Origin: an uncultured Anaerolineae bacterium | Lineage (GTDB): Bacteria > Chloroflexota > Anaerolineae > B4-G1 > DUEL01 | Length of the DNA: 6,185 nucleotides | Direction: 5' to 3' | Assembly: GCA_937942115.1 (NCBI GenBank) | Contig: CALDFY010000296.1 | Location: 1 to 6,185, forward strand | Part shown: positions 1 to 4,843 of the stretch, one piece after another | Numbering within the stretch: position 1 is the stretch's first letter | How the letters are laid out: each line of letters begins with the position of its first letter | Program-made: the position numbers and the translations under genes | Notes under the pieces: generated by a model | Database searches by the model: none | What the model saw: only the letters and a program-made list of their open reading frames with translations | Told to the model about the DNA's origin: nothing

Positions 1-2
1 CT

Positions 3-134
3 CAGGAGGTCGGCGAAGGCCGACCTTGTTGCGAACGAAGTGAAGGGACCCGGCCGAAGGCCCAAAGAGGCTGGCTTCAGTCAGCGCCCGAGGCGGCGAC
101 CCAACTGGCGCAGCCCCTTAAGTTAACGCATATG
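3..134 (-). repeat. Left copy of a perfect 132-bp inverted repeat (end of a palindrome-rich element)
   Basis: Bases 3-134 are, base for base, the reverse complement of 2494-2625; position 2 is the first mismatch. Read on the - strand, the element begins at 134 with CATATGCGTTAACTTAAGG and runs leftwards out of the window, so only its end is visible. Inside it is the stem-loop AGGTCGGC-GAAG-GCCGACCT (7-26) and further GC-rich palindromic pieces. The motif at 115-134 is shared with the other element ends at 562-565 and 3068-3086. A G-rich tract (134-152) follows immediately. No protein-coding signal is convincing here. That this is a mobile or duplicated element is inference; the exact inverted identity is observed. 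Confidence 0.9.
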
Positions 135-332
135 GGGGGCAGGGGGGAGGGGCAATCCCAAAGGCCCGGAGGCGGATAGCACAAGATGAATCTTGCGCTA
201 CAAGTTTCTGGGTAGTGCCCCATCGCGCGGAGCGCATTCCGGAGGGTCAGAAACAATGGCCGCGTCATTGCGAGTACCCCACGCGCAGGCGCATTCCGGC
301 GGGGCAGAAACTGCAATGGCTTGCGGAGCGCA
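135..332. repeat. Degenerate non-coding repeat region with imperfect ~57-60 bp duplication
   Basis: No gene is supported. Bases 134-152 are a G-run tract (G6, G6, G4). Around 183-196 lies the stem CAAGAT-GA-ATCTTG, followed by GCTAC and TTTCTGGGTAG; the same GCTAC and TTTCTGGGTAG words recur at 418-444. Bases 232-260 and 289-320 are imperfect copies of one block (GCGCATTCCGG, then a GG-rich CAGAAA, then CAATGGC), indicating an old tandem duplication. The word GTCATTGCGAG at 264-274 resembles the core of widely dispersed bacterial palindromic repeats, but this is only a weak resemblance. Confidence 0.6.
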
Positions 333-433
333 GGCCGCCAGGCCTGTCAGTGCAGGCGAACAGCCTGCGCTACGCCCTGTATGGCCGCCAGGCCTGTCAG
401 TGCAGGCGAACAGCCTGCGCTACGCCCTGTATG
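333..433. repeat. Two exact copies of a 50-bp tandem repeat carrying a hairpin
   Basis: Bases 333-382 and 383-432 are identical 50-bp units, starting GGCCGCCAGGCCTG and ending CCCTGTAT; the next base, G433, continues the match. Each unit holds the stem GCAGGC-GAACA-GCCTGC followed by GCTAC. This aligns with the hairpin near 183-196, which has a different stem but the same GCTAC tail. Identity between copies implies a recent duplication. Short open frames cross the repeat but appear repeat-driven, with no ribosome binding site or recognisable domain. Confidence 0.85.
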
Positions 434-486
434 TTTCTGGGTAGGGTGCGAAGTACCCGGAGCAACCTTCCCAGCAATCAAAGCGT

Positions 487-565
487 CCAGGGAGGCTGAT
501 TTCCCATCGGCGCCCAGGGTGGCGGCAGGCAGAGAGCCGAATCTAACCTGAAGTCAACGCTTATG
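487..565 (+). repeat. Partial repeat element, right-hand end
   Basis: These 79 bases align over their whole length with the right end of the element at 2494-3086 (bases 3007-3086), in the same orientation. Shared features are CCAGGG(G)AGG, the GCYGATTTCCMATCGGC stem-loop, GCGCCC, AGAGCCGAA, and the terminal words GAAGTCAACGCTTATG here versus TTAAGTTAACGCCTATG there. The rest of the element to the left is not recognisable. The boundary is followed by a G-rich tract (565-592), as at the end near 134. It is an older, more diverged member of the family. Confidence 0.7.
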
Positions 566-732
566 GGGGCCGGGGATGAAGGAGGGTAGGGGCAAATTAG
601 CACCATTGGGCTTTTAGCCCCTGGCGTAGATAGTTACTCGTACCATACGATGAAACCCCCGGATGCAGCAGGCCGGGGCGCTCACTCTACGCATAGAGGT
701 TGGCGATGACAGGGGCACAGCAAGGAAGCCAT
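566..732 (+). other. Leader region upstream of the DUF4380 gene; no clear promoter
   Basis: This stretch starts with four G-runs (565-569, 572-575, 584-586, 589-592). Short palindromes follow: GGGC-TTTTA-GCCC at 608-620, TCGTA-CCA-TACGA at 638-650, and CCCCGG/CCGGGG at 657-662 and 673-678. Any of these could shape the 5' end of the downstream mRNA or bind a protein. I could not find a convincing -35/-10 pair, unlike the two clear promoters elsewhere in the window. Two possible ribosome binding sites are present: AGAGG (695-699) before ATG 706, and AAGGA (722-726) before ATG 733. Confidence 0.4.
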
Positions 733-1650
733 ATGGACATCCAGAAGATAGAATACGGAGGGTGGCCCAACTGCTATCGGTGGTCCAACGGACAGGTGGA
801 CCTGGTGGTCACCGCTGATGTGGGCCCGCGCGTCATCCGCTTCGGCTTTGTCGGCGAGGCCAACGAGTTCAAGGAATACCCGGAGATGCTGGGGAAGACC
901 GGGGGAGACAGGTGGCGGATTTACGGCGGACATCGGCTCTGGCATGCGCCGGAGGCTATGCCCCGCACCTACTTCCCCGACAACGGCCCCGTGGAGGTCC
1001 AGGTCCACCCTGCCTTCATCCGGGCCGTCCAGCCGGTAGAACCGACCACGGGCATCCAGAAGGAAATGGACCTCTGGCCGGATGCCGACCGTCCCCACGT
1101 CCGGGTAGTCCATCGTCTGCGGAACTGTTCCCTCTGGCCGGTGGAGTTAGCGCCCTGGGCGCTCTCGGTGATGGCGCCGGGCGGGGTAGCCATTCTGCCC
1201 TTGCCCCCGCGCGGTCGGCATGAGGAGCACCTGCTCCCCACCGGCGCTCTGGTCCTCTGGGCGTACACCGATATGGGCGACCCCCGCTGGGCCTGGGGCC
1301 ACCGGTACGTCCGGCTGCGCCAGGACCCGACCCGTGCGGCGCCCCAGAAGGTGGGGGTTGTGGCGCCGGCGGAGAACTGGCTGGCCTACTGGCGGAATGG
1401 CCATCTGTTCCTGAAAACCTTCTCCATCGTCCCGGGGGCCCGTTATCCCGACCTGGGCTGTTGCGCGGAAGTGTTCACCAACGCCGAGATGCTGGAACTG
1501 GAGACCCTGGGCCCGCTGACCGTCCTCCCGCCGGACGCGGCTGTGGAGCACGTAGAGGACTGGTGGCTCTTCCGGGATGTGCCGTTTCCGGAGGGGGAGG
1601 AGGAGATAGAACGGGTCCTTTCCACCCTATGGGCGCACATAAAGGTTTGA
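733..1650 (+). CDS. DUF4380 / galactose-mutarotase-like (aldose epimerase superfamily) protein
   Basis: A 305-residue cytoplasmic protein with no signal peptide or membrane segment. It resembles the DUF4380 group of the galactose-mutarotase-like beta-sandwich fold. Supporting segments are the N-terminal 'YGGWPNCYRWSNG' (8-20), 'VTADVGPRVIRFGF' (26-39), 'GGHRLWHAPE' (65-74), 'AENWLAYWRNGHLFLKTF' (213-230), 'ARYPDLGCCAEVFTN' (236-250) and 'LELETLGPLTVLPP' (254-267). Mutarotases use a His and a Glu as acid and base; H67/H71 and E246/E255/E257 are candidates, but I cannot assign them. Substrate and physiological role are unknown, and it may be a sugar-binding or epimerase-like protein. I chose ATG 733 because AAGGA lies 6 nt upstream and the recognisable fold starts right after it. 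ATG 706 (AGAGG at 695-699) and TTG 700 are in-frame alternatives giving up to 316 residues. The stop codon overlaps the efp promoter. Confidence 0.75.
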   Translation: MDIQKIEYGGWPNCYRWSNGQVDLVVTADVGPRVIRFGFVGEANEFKEYPEMLGKTGGDRWRIYGGHRLWHAPEAMPRTYFPDNGPVEVQVHPAFIRAVQPVEPTTGIQKEMDLWPDADRPHVRVVHRLRNCSLWPVELAPWALSVMAPGGVAILPLPPRGRHEEHLLPTGALVLWAYTDMGDPRWAWGHRYVRLRQDPTRAAPQKVGVVAPAENWLAYWRNGHLFLKTFSIVPGARYPDLGCCAEVFTNAEMLELETLGPLTVLPPDAAVEHVEDWWLFRDVPFPEGEEEIERVLSTLWAHIKV

Positions 1651-1675
1651 CGCCCTTCCTCATACCTGGTATAAT
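1647..1675 (+). promoter_or_regulatory. efp promoter (sigma-70 type, extended -10)
   Basis: The -35 box TTGACG (1647-1652) and -10 box TATAAT (1670-1675) are separated by exactly 17 bp. TGG directly before the -10 gives an extended -10 element. This is close to the housekeeping consensus. The -35 box overlaps the TGA stop codon (1648-1650) of the upstream gene, so efp is probably transcribed on its own as well as by any read-through. A start site near 1682 would leave a leader of about 27 nt. Confidence 0.85.
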
Positions 1676-1694
1676 TCTTTTGTCAAAATCACCT

Positions 1695-1700
1695 GGGAGG
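1695..1700 (+). promoter_or_regulatory. efp ribosome binding site that decides the start codon
   Basis: GGGAGG lies 8 nt before ATG 1709 but only 2 nt before the in-frame ATG at 1703. The downstream ATG therefore has the workable spacing. It also gives an N-terminus (MIDVNDLR) like known EF-P proteins, so 1709 is preferred. Confidence 0.8.
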
Positions 1701-1708
1701 GAATGGGA

Positions 1709-2266
1709 ATGATTGATGTCAACGACCTGCGCCGAGGAACCACTTTTATTTTGGACGGAGAACTCTATAAGGTCCTGGAGTACCAGCACCATAAGCCCGG
1801 TCGGGGCAATGCCATCATCCGCACCAAACTGCGCAACCTGCGCACCGGCGCCACCGTCCAGCAGACCTTCCTTTCCGGCGACCGGGTCCAGGAAGTGCGC
1901 ATTGAGCGCCGGGGCGTCCAGTACCTCTACAACGACGGCGACCTCTACTACTTTATGGACACGGAGACCTTTGACCAGGTCGGCGTCCCGGCCCACGTGC
2001 TGGAGGGGCAGGCCGGCTACCTGAAAGAGGGCATGGAACTGGTCATCTCCATGTACGAAGGCCAGCCGATTGAGGTGGAACTCCCCACCGCCGTGGACCT
2101 CCAGGTGGTGGATACCGAAGTTGCCGTCGCCGGTGATACCGCCACCAACGTGATGAAGAAAGCCACCCTGGAGACCGGGCTGGAGATTCAGGTCCCTCTC
2201 TTTGTCCAGGCCGGGGACACCGTCCGGGTGGATACCCGTACGGGGGAGTACGTCACCCGCGTATAG
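1709..2266 (+). CDS. efp: Elongation factor P
   Basis: EF-P is a tRNA-shaped protein that binds between the ribosomal P and E sites and promotes peptide-bond formation at polyproline stretches. The 185-residue product matches the usual family length and its three beta-barrel domains: KOW-like domain I (about 1-63), OB domain II (about 66-126), and C-terminal OB domain III (about 129-185). The C-terminal signature 'KKATLETGLEIQVPLFV' (150-166) is clear, as is 'LYKVLEYQHHKPGRGNA' (19-35). The tip residue that contacts the P-site tRNA is Arg32 in K-P-G-R-G, as in Thermus, not the Lys that EpmA lysylates in E. coli. Arg32 is rhamnosylated by EarP in some proteobacteria; no modifying enzyme lies in this window, so the modification state is unknown. 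An in-frame ATG at 1703 would add two residues but has poor spacing to the Shine-Dalgarno sequence. Confidence 0.97.
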   Translation: MIDVNDLRRGTTFILDGELYKVLEYQHHKPGRGNAIIRTKLRNLRTGATVQQTFLSGDRVQEVRIERRGVQYLYNDGDLYYFMDTETFDQVGVPAHVLEGQAGYLKEGMELVISMYEGQPIEVELPTAVDLQVVDTEVAVAGDTATNVMKKATLETGLEIQVPLFVQAGDTVRVDTRTGEYVTRV

Positions 2267-2287
2267 CCCATCGCGTGGATTCCTGCT

Positions 2288-2551
2288 GTGGAGACGAAAA
2301 TCCGGCAGACGCAGGCCGATTTGGTGAAAGCGATCGCCGAAATCGCCACCACTATGCCGCTGGCGCGCACGGTGCAACTCTATCCGTTTGCCCTTTTCCT
2401 CAAGACCCATCCGTTGCCTACTGAAGAAACGTTTGCCCCTACCCCCCTTTATCCCCCCTCCCCCAAGCGCAGCAATGGGGGAGGGGGGAAGGGCATATGC
2501 GTTAACTTAAGGGGCTGCGCCAGTTGGGTCGCCGCCTCGGGCGCTGACTGA
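2288..2551 (+). pseudogene. Antitoxin-like N-terminal fragment running into a repeat element
   Basis: A GTG-initiated frame 21 nt after efp. Codons 1-49 (to 2434) read like a real small protein: 'VKAIAEIATTMPLARTVQLYPFALFLKTHPLPTEETF'. The pattern of a helix followed by 'LYxFALFLKxHPLP.EE' resembles DUF2281-type / VapB-like antitoxins, from memory of the family. After codon 49 the frame becomes proline- and glycine-rich, because it enters the C-run/G-run hairpin (2453-2488) and then the element at 2494. There it reads 'ICVNLRGCASWVAASGAD' and stops. That tail is also encoded, on the other strand, by the inverted copy near 77-134, so it is repeat sequence rather than native protein. No Shine-Dalgarno sequence precedes GTG 2288, and no toxin gene follows. 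It is probably a decayed antitoxin gene cut by the repeat. The frame matches efp, separated by its TAG stop, which is likely coincidental. Confidence 0.4.
2453..2488. repeat. C-run/G-run stem-loop at the border of the repeat element
   Basis: CCCCCCTCCCCCA (2453-2465) is perfectly complementary to TGGGGGAGGGGGG (2476-2488), with a 10-nt loop. The 13-bp GC stem lies 5 bp outside the element end at 2494. It could slow or terminate transcription arriving from efp, but no T-tract follows, so it is not a canonical intrinsic terminator. Confidence 0.75.
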
Positions 2552-2625
2552 AGCCAGCCTCTTTGGGCCTTCGGCCGGGTCCCTTCACTTCGTTCGCAAC
2601 AAGGTCGGCCTTCGCCGACCTCCTG
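2494..2625 (+). repeat. Right copy of the perfect 132-bp inverted repeat
   Basis: This is the exact reverse complement of bases 3-134. It forms the left part of the 593-bp element and is itself a diverged version of the 159-bp array unit. Both share GCGCTGACTGAA, a TGGGCCT(T/C)CGGCC palindrome, a hairpin with an 8-bp stem (2602-2621 here, 2762-2781 in the array) and the GTCAACG.AGGTTGACGCC word. Together with the left copy it flanks a 2.36-kb block carrying the DUF4380 gene, efp and the antitoxin-like fragment. Confidence 0.9.
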
Positions 2626-2642
2626 GGAAGGGCGTCAACGCA

Positions 2643-3034
2643 GGTTGACGCCCGGCGCGAAGCGTAGGGGCAACCCTTGCGGTTGCCCCCAGGGGAGGCC
2701 GATTTCCCATCGGCGCAGGGGAGCGCTGACTGAAAGTCGGCCTCCCTGGGCCTCCGGCCAGAGGACGGCCTGCGCCGTCCTTTCAGGGAAGCATCAACGA
2801 AGGTTGACGCCTGGCGCAAAGCGTAGGGGCAACCCTCGCGGTTGCCCCCAGGGGAGGCCGATTTCCCATCGGCGCAGGGGAGCGCTGACTGAAAGTCAGC
2901 CTCCCTGGGCCTCCGGCCAGAGGACGGCCTGCGCCGTCCTTTCAGGGAGGCATCAACGAAGGTTGACGCCGGGCGCAAAGCGTAGGGGCAACCCTCGCGG
3001 TTGCCCCCAGGGGAGGCCGATTTCCAATCGGCGC
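2643..3034. repeat. Tandem array of a 159-bp hairpin-rich unit (2.5 copies)
   Basis: Units start at 2643, 2802 and 2961; the third is cut at about 3034 where the element's right end begins. The first two units differ at about five positions. Each complete unit carries four stem-loops, at these positions in unit 1: GGGGCAACC/GGTTGCCCC (2667-2689), GCCGAT/ATCGGC (2698-2714), GCTGACT/AGTCGGC (2725-2741) and AGGACGGC/GCCGTCCT (2762-2781). Because 159 is 53 codons, the array reads open on both strands and gives repetitive basic peptides. There is no start signal and no recognisable domain, so I treat those frames as artefacts. The period and unit length do not fit a CRISPR array. Confidence 0.92.
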
Positions 3035-3086
3035 CCGAGGCGGCGGGAAGCGGAGAGCCGAAGCCAACCTTAAGTTAACGCCTATG

Positions 3087-3244
3087 CCCTCCTGCCCCCG
3101 CCCCTCTTCCGCTTGTCTTCGGCGGCGGGAGAGGGGCAGGGGAGTTAGGGGATTTTGCGGCGGGCGGCGAAGCCGCCTGCCGCAAAAACCCCTCCTCACT
3201 TTGTGAGGCCGGAAAAATCCCGCCCATCCGCGTTTCTCTGCGTT
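3087..3244. other. Convergent intergenic region with strong stem-loops
   Basis: There is no gene here. It opens with a C-rich/G-rich pair, CCCCTCT against AGAGGGG near 3100-3140, in the style of the repeats at 6036-6160. A 16-bp stem with a GAA loop occupies 3153-3187 (TTTTGCGGCGGGCGGC against GCCGCCTGCCGCAAAA, one G-T pair). A smaller hairpin CCTCAC-TTT-GTGAGG lies at 3194-3208. Read on the - strand, the smaller hairpin is followed by AGGGG and five Ts (3188-3184), so this region may terminate the pyrD-lipoprotein transcript. The Ts are partly used in the neighbouring stem, so neither hairpin is a textbook terminator. Confidence 0.6.
3153..3187. terminator. Strong stem-loop, possible terminator of the - strand transcript
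   Basis: A 16-bp stem with a 3-nt loop lies 58 bp beyond the lipoprotein stop codon. The T and A runs at its base pair with each other instead of forming a single-stranded U-tail. A related TTTTGCGGC hairpin starts at 6161, so this may simply be a dispersed repeat. Termination is inferred from position and stability only. Confidence 0.35.
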
Positions 3245-3249
3245 CTATC
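3226..3249 (+). repeat. Direct-repeat motif at the 3' end of the lipoprotein gene
   Basis: ATCCGCGTTTCTCTGCGT followed by TCTATC matches 4820-4843 (ATCGGCGTTCATCTGCGT followed by CCCATC) at 19 of 24 positions. It contains the lipoprotein stop codon (TAG, complement of 3245-3247). Strings close to ATCCGCGTTCATCTGCGTCC are, from memory, a common dispersed repeat in environmental bacterial genomes. Confidence 0.55.
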
Positions 3250-4831
3250 TCCCCCGCCAGCGGGCCAGGGTGACCGCTCCGTCTTCGGTCACCCGGCGGG
3301 CCTGGCCATCCACCGTCACCAGCCAGAGGTCGCCCCGGTAGACCACCAGCACCCGTCTGCCCGCCGGGTCCCAGGCCACCGCCGGATACTCCAGCCCCGG
3401 CTCCCGGGGGTCCTGCGGGAACAGCAACCGCCGCTCCGACCCGTCCCGGTCCATCCGGTAGAGGTCGTAGGTGCTGGTCTGCGAGGCGTAGGGGGCCCGG
3501 GCCCGCCCGAAGAGAATCAGGTCGCCATCCGGCGAGAACGACGGCGCGGCCCACATCCCCGCCTCCGGGACCAGTTTCGCCTGCAGCAGGGTCTCCGAAG
3601 CCGTCACAATGCCCAGGGCGTAGACGTCAAAGACGGGGCTATCTTCCGGCGCCTCCCCGGTGGGCGAGGGGCCGTGCAGGACGGTGACCAGAAACGCCCC
3701 CTCCGGCGACCAGGAAAGGGTCGGGACCCAGGCCCAGGGGGCGTAGGTGCGGAAGGGTGGGAACCGGACCAGCGGGACCGCCTCCGGCTTACGGGCGGAG
3801 AGGTCCACCAGGCCGATCTCGTCGGCGCGGGCGTAGGCCAGGAGGGTGGATTCGCCTCCCTCCCCGAGGGGGGCCCAGGCGAAGGTCGTCCCCCACCAGC
3901 CGTAGGTGCCGCCCGCCGACGGCCCCAATACCCGACGGCGGTCCCGGAGCCGGCCGTCGTCCTGGGGACGGGCCACAAAGAGGTCGTTGGCCGCCTCCCA
4001 GCCTGGCGGCGCCTCGCGCGGCGCGCCGGTGGAATACGCGATCCAACGCCCGTCCGGCGACCAGGCCGCCCAGAGGACATTCTGCTCCGGCAACCGCACC
4101 GGTTCGGCCCCCGGCGTGACCGTATCTATCAGCCACAGCGTGTTCAGCACGCCGGTCTCGGTGGCGGTCCGGGTGAAGAGGAGCCGGGTGCCGTCCGGCG
4201 AGAGGTCAAAGACCCGGCCGTCCAGGTCTCCTGTCGCCGTCAGACGGCGGCGGCTGCCGGTGGTCCCCCGCATCACCCAGGCGTTGTGCGCGGAGAGGTA
4301 GGCAACGGTGCCGGATATGGGCACCGACGTCACCTCCTCCCGCGCCCCCACCAGCAGAATCTCGTTCTGGGGTTCCCGGACGGTGACCCGTCGGGCCAGG
4401 CGTCGCTCCACCTCCACCCCGTCCTCCAGTGTGATGACGTAGGTCAGTTCCTCCACGCCGTTTACCCCGGCCCGCAGCAGGCGGGTCTGGCCGACCGGGA
4501 CCGTCACGTCCCGCACCGTCTCCCGACCGTAGGGGAGGGTCTGCTGGACGGTCTCGGTGCGGACCTCCACCCGCACCACCCGGACGGTCATCCCGTCGGT
4601 CAGGAGGACGGTCTCCGGCGGGGCGACGCGGTCGTCTTCATCCAGGGTGATCCCCACCCGCGCCAGCAGTTCCCCCACCGTCTGGGCGTCGGTGGTCAGG
4701 ACGCGGGTCTGGCCGTCGGCGACCAGGGTGACCCGCACGGGGCCGATGGGGGTGCAAGCGGCGAGGAGGAAGGAGATAAAGGATACAAGGATACAAGGAT
4801 ACAGGGGGAAGCGGCGAGAATCGGCGTTCAT
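3245..4831 (-). CDS. Lipoprotein with DUF348, G5 domain and TolB-like beta-propeller
   Basis: The product has 528 residues. The N-terminus MNADSRRFPL leads into a hydrophobic stretch and the lipobox L-A-A-C (23-26), so Cys26 is the likely lipidated residue and the protein should be anchored on the outer face of the membrane. Residues 33-88 fit a DUF348 ubiquitin-like domain ('VTLVADGQTRVLTT...TVGELLARVGITL'). Residues 89-164 fit a G5 domain ('TLPYGRETVRDVTVPVGQT'), a module often found in cell-wall proteins and proposed to bind N-acetylglucosamine. Residues 173-528 look like a six-bladed PD40/TolB propeller, with blade motifs at 'FDLSPDGTRLLFT' (208-220), 'AAWSPDGRWIAY' (255-266), about 317-333, 'LSWSPEGAFLVTV' (372-384), 'SFSPDGDLILFG' (431-442) and 'VAWDPAGRRVLVV' (485-497). 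No catalytic motif is visible; a wall-binding sensor or scaffold is plausible. Its ATG overlaps the pyrD stop codon by 4 bp, implying translational coupling. The same frame is open upstream to 5746, but that part is a shadow of pyrD. Confidence 0.85.
   Translation of the reverse strand: MNADSRRFPLYPCILVSFISFLLAACTPIGPVRVTLVADGQTRVLTTDAQTVGELLARVGITLDEDDRVAPPETVLLTDGMTVRVVRVEVRTETVQQTLPYGRETVRDVTVPVGQTRLLRAGVNGVEELTYVITLEDGVEVERRLARRVTVREPQNEILLVGAREEVTSVPISGTVAYLSAHNAWVMRGTTGSRRRLTATGDLDGRVFDLSPDGTRLLFTRTATETGVLNTLWLIDTVTPGAEPVRLPEQNVLWAAWSPDGRWIAYSTGAPREAPPGWEAANDLFVARPQDDGRLRDRRRVLGPSAGGTYGWWGTTFAWAPLGEGGESTLLAYARADEIGLVDLSARKPEAVPLVRFPPFRTYAPWAWVPTLSWSPEGAFLVTVLHGPSPTGEAPEDSPVFDVYALGIVTASETLLQAKLVPEAGMWAAPSFSPDGDLILFGRARAPYASQTSTYDLYRMDRDGSERRLLFPQDPREPGLEYPAVAWDPAGRRVLVVYRGDLWLVTVDGQARRVTEDGAVTLARWRGR
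4781..4803 (-). repeat. 8-bp tandem repeat inside the lipoprotein signal peptide
   Basis: On the + strand GGATACAA occurs twice, followed by GGATACA (4781-4803). It encodes part of the hydrophobic signal segment (around 'YPCILVSF'). The unit is not a multiple of three, so gain or loss of one copy would shift the lipoprotein frame. Confidence 0.8.
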
Positions 4832-4843
4832 CTGCGTCCCATC
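4820..4843 (+). repeat. Direct-repeat motif at the pyrD / lipoprotein junction
   Basis: This is the partner of 3226-3249, matching at 19 of 24 bases. It contains both the pyrD stop codon (4828-4830) and the lipoprotein start codon (4829-4831), and so supplies the last pyrD codons and the lipoprotein 'MNAD' start. Confidence 0.55.

Larger units (their letters stand above)
2494..3086 (+). mobile_element. 593-bp palindrome-rich element with compound terminal inverted repeats (MITE-like, putative)
   Basis: The left end CATATGCGTTAACTTAAGG (2494-2512) and right end CCTTAAGTTAACGCCTATG (3068-3086) are inverted copies with one mismatch. A second inner inverted pair, GCCGCCTCGGGCGC (2531-2544) and GCGCCCGAGGCGGC (3031-3044), is perfect. 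Between them lies a 159-bp tandem array of hairpins. The same terminal word ends the partial copies at 134 and 565, which supports a defined boundary. There is no transposase and no convincing coding sequence, so an active copy would depend on factors supplied elsewhere. GGG and CCC just outside the ends extend the inverted repeat; I see no clear target-site duplication. It lies between convergent transcription units (efp from the left, pyrD-lipoprotein from the right). A role as a bidirectional terminator or RNA-structure element is an alternative to mobility. Confidence 0.6.

Noticed and set aside
193..551. Three overlapping short + strand frames (76-94 residues)
   Set aside because: They cross the tandem duplications, contain repeated peptides, and have no ribosome binding site or recognisable family.
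1475..2410. A 311-residue - strand open frame
   Set aside because: It lies antisense to efp and the end of the DUF4380 gene, both clearly real.
2643..3034. CRISPR array
   Set aside because: Units are 159 bp, directly abutting, nearly identical throughout, with no alternating repeat and spacer.
2502..3073. Open frames on both strands across the tandem array (142 and 158 residues)
   Set aside because: They exist because the 159-bp period is divisible by three; the peptides are repetitive and basic, lack domains and start signals, and follow hairpin DNA.
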